In this document: piece by piece, positions 50,246 to 60,965 of the stretch
Layout of the letters: each line of letters starts with the position of its first letter
Numbering within the stretch: position 1 is the stretch's first letter
From: Stercorarius parasiticus
Lineage: Eukaryota > Chordata > Aves > Charadriiformes > Stercorariidae
Assembly: GCA_013396915.1 (NCBI GenBank)
Contig: VWZL01000556.1
Span: forward strand, 1,219,394-1,283,393
Direction: 5' to 3'
DNA length: 64,000 bases
Notes under the pieces: model-generated
Told to the model about the DNA's origin: nothing
Databases searched by the model: none
What the model saw: the letters and a program-made list of their open reading frames with translations, nothing else
Position numbers and translations under genes: made by a program

Positions 50246-52654
50246 CATACTTTTTGGAAAAAAAAAAAAAAAAACTAAACTGCAAGTATTTTCCAGCTAA
50301 TAAAGAACAAGCTGTTCACAGGCCTGTGTTACGAAGGAGTCACATAACTGTGATAAGTCTGAAAAGGAAAGTCCTTGTTTGTGGCACTTTAATAAGTTCT
50401 TTTAATATTAGAAGTCTGTGAAACATTTATGCATTTTTAAGTAAGCATCTAGGTGGGTTTACCATTTTATCTATCATTAGTGAGTTGTAAAAGAAAATTT
50501 ATAGAGCTTTTTTTCTGAGGCTGTAAAAAATAGTGGAAGGTATTTTTATATTGATTCACCGGCCACCAGAAGATAGAGGAAGGTTGCTTTGACATCTTTC
50601 CAAGCAGTAGCGAGGGAGAAGTAAGTGGACAGAGGGATTAGCACTTCTACACCTTGAAAGAATGTTAGAGGTTTTCTCTGTGACCACGTGGATGGGTTCC
50701 ATATCTTGTTGCTTTTAGCAAGAAGAGTGGCTTTTTAATCATAACTGTAGGAGTCTACTTGGTTGCTTCCTATTGACAATTCACTAAATATGTTAAAGTC
50801 ATATGAACTCAACCCACCTAAATGACTTTGGAAGTTCCTTGCATCAAGGATGCTCTAGGAAGCCACGACCTCTCTGTATTGAGCTCTAGGCTGATACACA
50901 GAGCCATGACTGTGTAGAGAAGATGTTGGTAGCTGGTTTGCTGGAGCTGAGGATGTAGTATAGGTGGGACACGGACAGCATGGATGCGGGCTCTATAAAA
51001 GGTAGTGGCTTGCTGTGAAATTACATGAAGAGGAATGGGACTGTAGAAAGCTGTAGGGCCTGTGTCAGGGAACAGTTTGGCTCCTTAGGCTGTGAGAAGA
51101 TACTAGAATTGAAGTAGGATCTCCTCCTCAGGCTCAGCTCCTCAACTGTGCTGCATGGGTCAGGGGCAAATACTGTTTTCTTCTCTCTGCTGAGTCCCAG
51201 CCCACAGCTGCATTTTAATGGATAGGATCTGCACATGCAACTTCACTGCTACAAAAAACTATAGTGAAAGAAGAGGAGCTTGTCAATTCTACCCAGCGTT
51301 ATGCCTTGTCTCTCAGCTGGTGACTAAGAGGATATGGGTTACCGGATTATCAATAGCCAAACAAACAGTAGCACTGTTAACACTAGGTTGGATTATTGGC
51401 AGTGTCTCAGAAGGCAGACTTGCATGTAAAACTATCAGAACTGTCACTGCAGATGCTCTTGTTTGTTGGAAATCCTTCATTCAAATATTGACTGAGACCT
51501 TTCCTATTTACTTGATAAAGTCTAATTAGATCACAGCATGCAGTGATACAGCTGTAGTGTGCTCTGTTCTTTGTTTGTACTTTGTTTAAACCTTGGTTAA
51601 GTAGAAAATTAAGAATAAAAAGGAAAAAAATCTTTAAATTTGGGAAGATACTTTACCAGATCAATGAAAATAAATGAAAATTTACCCATTTCTTTCAGAT
51701 GAAGAAGGTTTCTCTACTTCTTCCTAATTTTGAGATTTTAGGAGCCTGTAGAGTTAAGTAAACAAAATATAGTTAAGGACATGTGATGCCAATCTTGTAA
51801 GAACAGGCTTATGGAGTTGTCTCCAAAGCAATATAAAAGCAATCAGTTGATGATAAAACATTTTGAAATAATGAGGCTTTTGAGTGTAATCATGTAATCA
51901 GGAATTCTAAGAGTTGCTGGCTGTTAGAGCAAAGTGCCAGCAATGTATTATAGAATGAACTAATCCAACAGGACAAATAAAGCTGAAGATTGATAATGGG
52001 ATTATTATTGTAGTCTATTGTCTAATATTTATGAAGATGATTCAGTGCTCACTTAAGCTCTTCAAAGTGCATTAGAACTTCTAAAATAGCTGCAATGTCA
52101 ACAATCTGCTTAAAAATCTTGAATTTTCCAATATTATGGAAATGGCAAGGCAGTGTTACTTAGTATGCATTTCTAACACATTTCAGGTTGTGAAAGCATT
52201 GTGTTTTGTCTCTACGGCATTACAGAAATCACCACAATTTTCAGATCATAAGTTGTTATATTGAGTCTTACAAGTTGTTTTCTTGAGTTTTAGAAAATAT
52301 TTTTTGCTAGATTCTTGGATTCTACTTTAAATGCTTTTCACTGGTTGTCAACTTGAAGGACAAAAAAATGTGGCTAACTGTCCCTTTTGTGTGAAACTGA
52401 GCAGCACTGGGAAAGGTTTGTTTTTTTTTTTTTCTTGACCATTGGTGTTACCAAAAATTTAATGTAGCAGAGCTTCACCCACTCTGCTCCACAGATCCTC
52501 AGCTACCACCACCTTCCTTTTGCATCATAGTAATGCTGAGAAGAATTTTAGGGCTATTCCACAGCATGAAGGAGCAAATATGTAAAGAAGGGGTAAAGAT
52601 GAAACCTTGTAGAAAGAAATAAACCCACTTTTTTTTTTTAAATTATTTTGAAAA

Positions 52655-52870
52655 TCATAATATCATAGAAAAATTTAGGTTGGAAGGGACCTCCTAAGGT
52701 CATCTATTCCCACTTCTGAGCTACAGCAGAGCTGCCTTCACAGCTAGATCAAGTTGCACAGAGCTGTGTCAGGTTCTGAAAATCTGTCCTTCTCCTGGTG
52801 CAGCTGAATTTACAGCTAACCTTCATTGCTGTAAGAGTACGCTCTTGATTAAAAAATAATTTCTTTTCTA
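52655..52870 (-). mobile_element. CR1 LINE, 3'-terminal fragment
   Basis: Begins ATCATAATATCATAG and TTTAGGTTGGAAGGGACCTC, the reverse complement of a CR1 3' end. It extends through the 3' UTR and terminal ORF2 region (TCCTTCTCCTGGTGCAGCTG, a diverged match) until similarity fades near 52870. It is old, and there is no open frame. Confidence 0.8.
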
Positions 52871-54682
52871 GCCACCTTGCCAAATCCACTGCTAGTGTGA
52901 TAGTCTCTAATATTAGTGGTTCGCACACATGCCATGAACCATATAGGGACCCTAAGAGTCATCTAAGAAAGATGTCATTGTGGAGAGGAGTGAAGAACTT
53001 CTTAGGAAGTAAGAATGTGTGGACTCCAATTAGGCAGAGAGGTGTTAAGAAATGCGCATGGGTTTTTGCCAATTTAGCCAAAATTATGGTGGTTTTGTTA
53101 AAAGTGAATGGAATAGCATCACAGGGATAATTTTTACAATGAAATAATGTATTTTTAATAAGTTTTGCTATATTATCCCATTTTTTAGAGAGCAATGGCT
53201 GTTAAGATGGCTATTAAACGATAGTATTATTTTAAAATCAAATTACAGGAGGACACCTAAAATAGACAAGATTAATTTGTGTCAGTGAAAATAATACAGC
53301 TAAAATCATATTTGATGACAGGGTGAATGTAAATTACAGGTAAGTTTTAGATACAACGCATTTAGATATGCATTTTAAACAAATCAGTAGTCATACGTAG
53401 ATGGATGCTTTTCATTTGAAGTTCGTATTGTGCAAATGTACTATATTCACTGTATCTTCATTTTACGTTAAGCACGTCACTGTTTCCTGCTTCTTATTGA
53501 AACACTTAAAGGCATTAACATGGCAGTGGCTTGGCATAACTACACGTGGTCAATTTTTAGGTATTAAAAATTGATTTCCAGAATGTACTCTGCAATGTCA
53601 TGTAGGTTTTCAGTGTGCATTATGTGCATCTTTAAATCTATAGCATTTTTCTTCTCCATGTGTTCTGCAAAAATAACAGGGGTTGCAAATCTGAATTTAT
53701 TTGCTGCAAGTTTTAAATCTTAAATCTGGTGCAAGATCTGCTAATCCTATTTAAATCTGTGATAAGAGAAAAAAAATGGAGTAAGATAATAAATTCAAAT
53801 ATTTTTAATACCAGAAAAAAGTTAACACACACCCTCGGCACACCAATATGTTTTTGTCTCCCTTGTTCTTACCCCCCTTATGTAAGTCACTAATGATTTA
53901 CTCAGTAGGTCTATGACGTGATTGAGTTTTTTTTCCCCTGTTCCTTTACTAATATTTGAAGTCCTCTTTCTTCCTTTTACATGCTCTATAGTGATCGTAT
54001 GCTTATTAAGTACGCCTTGTTATTCTTCTCTTAGGCTGGTCTTGAGTTTGTCATCCCTGGATCATAAATGCCACAACTGCTCTTGGGTAAATGGGAAAAT
54101 GTCTTATCTGACATTATTTGAAAGACAAAGAAATGGAAAAGAGCAATGTACCAAAAGACGGCTGCTGCTTCTCCTAATTCAGGGTAGTTCTTTTGTACCT
54201 ACTATTTTGTTTGGTGTGCTTTTTTTAAAAGTTGCTTCTCAGTGTTGTTGCTCCTGCTGCCTTTGCTGTTGCCCCCACCAGCAAGCAAAACTCTGTTCCT
54301 TTCTGCTGTTTCTGGGTTGGATCACACTTGGATCTGTTGGGTGGGATCTGCATTTGTTACAGAACACAACTCATGGCGTGGCCAAGGGACCCCCATGCCC
54401 TCTAAGAGCTGCTTTTAAGACTGTAAGCAACTGATACTTTCTGCTTCTGTCTGAAACCCATCAAAGAATTGCCTATTTAAGATCGTAGAAATCCACTGTT
54501 TCCTTCTGAGTGGTGTGGTTTTTCCTCTCTTGTAGGTAGCCTTCATTTTATTAAGGATAAAATATGTCTGTTTATTGAAGCAAATATGCATTTAAGCAAA
54601 TACTTTAAATCTCACATGAAGATGAAGAATCATCACATTGGTTATAAATACTACTCAGAATATGCTTATATGAGAAAGGACT
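52871..54682. other. Unique DNA with one exon-like segment
   Basis: Contains the exon-like segment at 53286-53339. It also contains the longest open stretch outside a recognised repeat (53922-54434, + strand), which begins at TTG rather than ATG. No known protein is recognised in it. Confidence 0.45.
53286..53339 (+). other. Candidate 54-bp exon (phase 2-2)
   Basis: Ends at ACAG followed by GTAAGTTTT, a near-consensus donor. The only usable acceptor is TTTGTGTCAG, which has a poor pyrimidine tract. One leading base, 17 codons and two trailing bases are open, reading ENNTAKIIFDDRVNVNY. The sequence looks protein-like but the acceptor is weak and no family is recognised. Confidence 0.2.
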
Positions 54683-55102
54683 TGTGGTAGGTTGACCCTG
54701 GCAGGATGCCAGGTGCCCACCAAAGCTACTCTGTCACTCCCGCTCCTCACCTGGATGGGGAAGAGAAAATAAAACAAAAGGCTCGTGTGTTGAGATAAGG
54801 ACAGGGAGATCACTCACCTATTACCATCAAGGGCAAAACAGACTCAACTTGGGGAAATGAGTTTAATTTATTTGCCAATCAAATCAGAGTAGGGTAATGA
54901 GAAATAAACCCAAAATTTAANATGCTGTCACAGAAGTGCTACCACTGTTTCCGATGGGCTCATCCTTGGCCAGCGGTGGGTCTATCTTAGAGGTCACTGG
55001 CATTGGCTCTATCGGACACGGGGGAAGCTTCTAGCAGCTTCTCAGAGAAGCCACCCCTATTGCTCCTCCACTGCTGAAACCTTGCCACACAAACCCAATA
55101 CA
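54683..55102 (+). mobile_element. Solo ERVL-type LTR, interior missing at an N
   Basis: Starts TGTGGTAGGTTGACCCTGGC and ends CACAAACCCAATACA, with TG...CA ends, flanked on both sides by an exact GGACT (54678-54682 and 55103-55107), a 5-bp target duplication. It is the same family as 12203-15273 on the opposite strand, with the GCTTCTAGCAGCTTCTC block and the TTGGGGAAATGAG block shared. It is only 420 bp because the GC-rich array is absent. The break falls exactly at a single N (54921), between CCCAAAATTTAA and ATGCTGTCACA. In the other copy these points are about 730 bp apart. No retroviral genes adjoin, so it is a solo LTR. Confidence 0.9.
54921..54921. other. Single-base assembly gap replacing about 730 bp of LTR
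   Basis: One N stands where the related LTR at 12203-15273 has its GC-rich tandem array (about 14340-15068). Either the array is collapsed or missing in the assembly or this copy is deleted. The N favours an assembly gap. Confidence 0.7.
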
Positions 55103-56771
55103 GGACTCTAGGGAGAAATTGTGAAGGGAAAGGTGATGCACAAGAATGTGACAGGAGACAGTCTCAGCGTGTCTGAACAGCTTTAAGACTGAAGGTGTTT
55201 TCCTACTTGCTGACTACAAGAGTGTGATGTCTTAAGGGATCCACCTTTTTCCCATTGATGTTCATAGGATCTTTATCCTATAGTTGGTTATACTGTGGTC
55301 TGTTTTTCACATATTTAATATTGCATAGGTTTCATAGAAATTTTTTTTTCCCCCATTGCTAAGTACAAAAAAGCAGAAGAAATCACAAGCTAAACTGAAA
55401 TCTGTCACATGCAAAATATGACTTGAACCTATAAATTTCATGGTGGTCTGTTGATATAGTCATGTAACATCTTCAGCTGTACTGAGATCTATATATGAAT
55501 TTTAGTCATATCAATTTTAAATAGGTATTTTTGTTTTATGTTTATAATGTTAATTTTCTATAGACAGCTGATACTAAGCAAAGAAAATTGCAAACTTTGA
55601 ACTGACAGATGAGCTTAGGAAAAAGGTTGTGATGTGTGAGTCCCAAAGCAAAGAATGTCTGTTTATTTTGTTGTAGGATTTGAAAAGACAAACACAAAGA
55701 TTAAAAAAAAATAAAATGAAGTTGACCTCACCAAACAAACTATACGACATGGTATACCACTCTGTTAGTTGGACTATATGCTTCTCAACCTACACAATGT
55801 GGAAAACAAAGTTAAGTTGAACAAACCTCCCTATTCGTTTTAAGATTATTTTAATTTCTCGATTTATTATATTTTTTAACGTCTGAAATCAACAAAAGCA
55901 ATTGACGTATAAAATATTTTTGTTCTTTGGATGGGGAAGAGGGAAAGAGAAAAGCGTTGGACAGTACTTCAAGCAATTTGTTTCTCCTTTGAAGCAATAT
56001 TTCATTTTTACAATAAAAAAAATTATACCTGGAACTGATGACATCATTCCATTTTCCAAATGGTATACTAGAGAAACTGCATTAGCAATACAATGTTACA
56101 ATAGCATTTATGTTTACAGGAAATTCTCTCAGCTGTTTAGAAATTCCCTTAATTTAAATATTGTCAAGGAGTGCTATTTGTAATGATGTATGAACCATTT
56201 TCTGGTGACAGGAGGTGATGGATTTGCAGTGATTGATCATAGGAAAATATCTTTGGTTAACTTGTAAATTGTGCTTAATCTGTGGTTGAGTGAAACCTTC
56301 CTTTCCCAGAGGCAGGTACCTTTTGAAAATGGCACTCTGCAAGGAGAAGCTAAACTAAGCTTCAGTTTTGTGAAGGATGGGGGGGAGTTAAGGATAAGCG
56401 GTAAGAGATCCAGGGCGTAAGGAAATACACCTTGTCCTGGGGCTGCTGCTGATATGTGCAGTTGCTACTGTGACCACTGCCAAAGTATTTTTGAACTTTG
56501 CTACTGCTAGTAATGATAACCGGGCACATTCTTTGGCAGTGGTTTCCCTCTGTGCATGGCATTAAGGTTGTGTGCCTGGCTAAAGTCTGATTTCAAGTTT
56601 TAATCATGTAATGCTATAATAAGAATGGATATGACAAACCCTTTTGAATAAAACTGAGTTTCTAAAATCCAGAGGAGAGTGATTCTGGGCCATTGCTTAT
56701 GAAAAACCTTGTTGATGAAGGGCTACTAATTATGCTGTCTTCAGAGATTTCAGTTAGCAACTATGGTATTT
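55103..56771. other. Unique DNA, no gene recognised
   Basis: AT-rich, with short open stretches (55902-56183) that match nothing recognisable. No repeats of note. Confidence 0.5.
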
Positions 56772-57055
56772 AGAATCATAGAATCTGTTTAAGTTGGAAA
56801 AGGCCTTTAAGAATATTGAGTCCAACCGTTAACCTAGTAGCACTGCCAAGTCCACCACTAAACCATGTCCCTAGGAGCCACATGTATGCATCTTCTTCTA
56901 AATACCTCCAGGGATGGTGACTCAACCACTTCCCTGGGCAGCCTGTTCCAATGCTTGACAACCCTTTCGGTTAAGAAATTTTTCCTAATATCCAATCTAA
57001 ATCTCCCCTGGTGCAACTTGAGGCCATTTCCTCTTGTCCTATCGCTATTTGTAAG
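56772..57055 (-). mobile_element. CR1 LINE, 3' end, 5'-truncated
   Basis: Begins AGAATCATAGAATCTG and TTGAGTCCAACCGTTAACC, the reverse complement of a CR1 3' tail. The minus frame at 56858-57088 reads [19 protein letters not shown], then [20 protein letters not shown], the conserved C-terminal end of CR1 ORF2, still open over that stretch. About 285 bp. Better preserved than 43445-44500. No target duplication is visible. Confidence 0.92.
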
Positions 57056-57528
57056 AATACCATCTGGAATGTAAAGATTGCTTGTCATTCATAAAGGTAG
57101 TCGTAACTTGTGAAAATATAAAAAATATAAAATTTGAAATGTAGTCAACAGCAGACACCCAAATAAGGAACAAAAGTTGTATTCAGATAATCTAAACTGA
57201 TGTGAGATTAATTTCTCTATTAATTCTGTTCACTGATTTCATACTTCTGTATTTCTTTCAAAAATAGTTCTTATCAAAAATTATTAATATGAAAGGAAAT
57301 TAAAAAACCTCACATTTGTCTGAAATGTAGGTTTCTTTGGAACTGAAATAAATGTAATAGTATTTTGGAGGTATTCTCAGCTTGTTTAACTTTTTTATAT
57401 GGTTGGATCATAATGATCATAACAGTTATCATTAAGTGTATTAAAAAGACACTATAAAGCCTAAAGATTAGATTTCATCTAAAACAGCTCTTTGGGCTAT
57501 ACTGAAGTTGTAAACGTTTTTCCTTAAG

Positions 57529-57651
57529 GCTGTGAACATATCAGTGGAAACAATTTATTCCAAATTAAAAGAAGCAGAGAAGGCGAGAATTAAAAAGTCC
57601 AGGAAAGGAAATGAAGATCCTTCATTTCACAGAACTGAAGCCAAAGAATAG
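57529..57651 (+). other. Candidate terminal coding exon (40 codons plus TAG)
   Basis: Follows TTTTTCCTTAAG, an acceptor-like tract, and is open in the phase-0 frame for 40 codons to TAG at 57649-57651. The sequence starts AVNISVETIYSKLKEAEKAR and continues IKKSRKGNEDPSF, strongly charged and helix- or coiled-coil-like, unlike nearby chance frames. There is no AATAAA close downstream that would define a 3' end, and the family is unknown. It could be a last exon, part of an ancient LINE frame, or chance. Confidence 0.27.
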
Positions 57652-60600
57652 ATATTAATGAGCAGGCTTGCGGGGGTCAATTAATCTGATTCAATCAACT
57701 TAAAATGATTAATGGGATAGTTTTAAAAACTGTTGAAGAGACTTTAAAAAACAGCATCAGAATGGGACAGATCATAGAATACCAGCATAGCATGAATGTG
57801 TAGTACCTATTTTCCCAAAGGGAATCTTCAGAGAGTTACTCATCAGTAAATATAATTTAAACACCACCTCAAATATTGCTAAAGTAATAGGCCAGTCATT
57901 TTTAAGAACTTACAAGTGTATGTTATTATATTAATAACAGGGATTAAACAAAAGGAAATTGTTCCAACTTACTGTGCCTGGCACTAAAATACTGACATTT
58001 ACCTGCCATTAATGATACTGCAGCACTTATGGCCTGCCTCATATTCAGCAGCAGGAGTGCAGCAGCATTGTTAGTTCCTTGTATATGGTAAACATCAATA
58101 TTTGAATGCTGTACTTTGTGATTTGTTTTAATTTTTAAAAGGTAGAAGATGGTAAATATTTCCATGGCTTATCCTGACCTCAGTAAGACATCAAAATAGT
58201 TCTAATGATATTCCCAGAGAGAAAATAGTTCTACCTAAACAGTAAAAACGGTGTTGATCAATTGTTGTTTATTGATGCTTTATAAATTTGTAACAAAGCT
58301 ACAAAAATTAAGGGGGAGGGAACTGGAAGTTACAGCTGGTTTTCAAGTTCTTAAGGAATGATCTCATTTCCCAATATGCATCCTGAATTGCAGAGTACTT
58401 CCTATATTTCGAAAGTGTAGCCCTGTTATTTAGTCTTTTAAAAGTGGACTTACTGTTTGTCTATGAAAAGTACTGTATATAGTATTGTAAATTGTGAATG
58501 TAGGCTATGCCAGTACATCTTCAGTTGTGAATACTCTCATTCCAGAAAACAGTATTCATGTTTTGCAACTTTGAGATGTTCCCATCTACTACTGCACTGA
58601 GAGGGAAGATACGCATAGCATACCCACTGCCTGCCTCTCCAGGTGTGCATCCTGACCACAGCCTAGTGGCCTGCCAGGCAGGAGAAGCAGACACACCAGA
58701 TGATAGGTTTATTTTTTTTATAGTGGCAAAGCCAACAGACCTTTGTTGCTATGGAGATTATTTTCTAGATTTTTCCAAAAAAAGCATATAAAACAAGTGA
58801 GGAAAAACAGTAAGATTTTCTGTATTTTCAGCAAAAATTCTTTCAGAATTCAAATGTACCACTAGAGTTGCAAGTACTGATCCTACTCTTACCTCCTTCC
58901 CTGCTCTGCAGCCAGAGACACCATCTAATGCTTTTCCTACATTTTACAAGTACTGGTCAGTATGGTGGATGTTAGCTATTTAATTGCACTGTGTTTTATT
59001 TGTGATACAATTCTAACAAAAGACTGCTATTTGGTTTTTTTACTCAAATTAAAAGTAATGGGGCAAAACAGCTATTAAAAGACGTTATCCAGCTCCAGTG
59101 GTTTAAAAAATTAGTTTTTTCTCCAACTTATTACAAGGTGATTGTGAAATATAGGTATGCAGGTTCCTGAATTAGTAATGGACGTAGGCATATGCTTACT
59201 TTTAATTGCTTTATTCTATTTCAGCACATTCTTTATCAAAGTAGAAAATTCAAAATGTGCTTTATTAATGATTTGCCAATCAGTGATCTTACAGCATTTT
59301 TTAGTAAAGCTAAGCAGGATACATTCATGCCAAAAGACTGTAGAAGTCCTAGCTGGATGCAATTTTAGATGATTGTAGCAAAGTGTTTTCTTAGGTTTCC
59401 TTCTCATGACTACTTACTCAAACTTTTCCAAACAACATGTTTTCTGAGCCATCGTATTAAAAATGAATGGGCTTAACTTCTCTCTAGTTCTTTCTCAAAA
59501 TTGGGCATTTCAAACAAATATTAAAAATGCTGTAGAGAGGAATTGAGAACAATTTGTTAATTTGGTGCATAAACTTCAAAAGTATTCCTTACCCATTTCT
59601 TAAAAGTCCAGTGCTACTGTTCTAACTTTCATTCAGAACCCTTCTAATTTCAATAATTTCTGAAAATATTCGACCCCAAATGAGTTTTAAAATATAAATC
59701 TGGAATCCTGGTGAACAATGTCTACTCCCATTGTATAAAAGAGGGAGTGTATTCTGAAAATGAAGCTATTTGACTAGCACCTGCATTGGAATGAATATTC
59801 TCCATTAAATGAGCAGGGTTTTTTGCATGTGCCATCTCAATTTATAGACAGTGCAATTCCAATAGTAGAAAAAGTGGGAGGACAGATCAAGGAATCAGAT
59901 AGAATGTGTTAAGCAAAGTGATTGGGATAATCATTGGCATCTACCTGTTAGTAAAACATAATTATGTATTTTTACCATTATTTTACAATGAAAAAATGCT
60001 AGTATTCTAAATAAAATAATTGTTTTCCTTCATTACATTTTTTTTCTCTCTGCTTCTTAACAAGGATTTTCATTGATAGAAAGCACTTGGCAACAGCCGG
60101 TAGTGCAGAGATTAAATTTCATCCTAATTCCTGCTAATTTGCATTCAAAAGTTGGTTAGTATAGATATTGTAAGTGTAATAAGCATTATCGGAAGTTAGT
60201 CTATTATGAACTGTTGTAAAAGGTCCTAGAAAGCTTCATCTGTTTAGTAACCTTATAATTGCAAGATATTTCACTAGATTAAGATATTACTCATGATAAA
60301 TAACCTGCTCTGTGGAACATCAGCAGCATTGTTGATCATCAGATTTGATCTTACCTTATAGTTCAGTTACACCTGAATACTTTTTCATAAAATGCTGTTT
60401 ACCTTTCACGAAAGCAAATGTTGAATAATGACCTCAAGGAAATAAAACCAATAAAGCTGGTATAAATAAAAATTCTAATGCTTTTTCATGTTTTCATAAT
60501 TACTGAACAGATATGGGATCAATTCTCAAACTCATATTGCAATCAGCTTGTCTATAGGAAGGCCAAATAACTTCTAAATGGGATGCTGTTCAAGGGTTTA

Positions 60601-60920
60601 CACTAGTAAAGGGCAACATAAACTCTTTGAATATTCTGTATATTGTGATTGCTTGCTTTGTTTTGTATTGCTTCAGATAAAAGCTGCCAGAAATATTTTG
60701 ATGCATTTTATGCAAAATGACGCTTGTCATCAGTTGAAATAACATCAGACTAGGTAATAGCAAAATGAAATGCCCCACTCTTGCTTTCTCCTAATGTTTA
60801 GGAGAAAAGAAGAACAAAAGAATGAAATATCTGTGAAACTGCTGTGAACCGTACCATTTCGAAGGAGCATCCTTCTAGCAATTTAGTATGTGTTGTTATA
60901 CAACAGCTGTCAGCTGTAAA

Positions 60921-60965
60921 CCCCCCCCCCCCCNGAACATCTGTAACATCAAACCCCCCCCCCCC
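60921..60965 (+). repeat. Paired poly-C runs flanking a single-base gap
   Basis: C13 (60921-60933), N (60934), GAACATCTGTAACATCAAA, then C12 (60954-60965), followed by A-rich sequence. It is probably a simple repeat the assembler could not cross, and the short spacer may be misplaced. Confidence 0.75.

Larger units (their letters stand above)
44501..52654. other. Unique AT-rich DNA, about 8 kb, no gene recognised
   Basis: Contains a 36-bp tandem duplication (44755-44826), a GT-rich repeat (45691-45723), an exon-like microsegment (49056-49090, between a strong acceptor and a GTAAGC donor), a degenerate 69-bp duplication (50109-50245) and a TATA-like box (50994-51002). Open stretches at 51218-51529 and 47708-47977 look like chance. 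Confidence 0.5.

Noticed and set aside
51699..51727. Short segment after CATTTCTTTCAG ending in a stop
   Set aside because: Only nine codons long. Good acceptor tracts are frequent in this AT-rich DNA and nothing else supports an exon.
53922..54434. 170-codon open frame, the longest outside recognised repeats
   Set aside because: It begins with TTG, not ATG. The first in-frame ATG is near 54098. The cysteine/leucine-rich segment comes from a CTG/TTG-rich DNA tract, and no protein family is recognisable.
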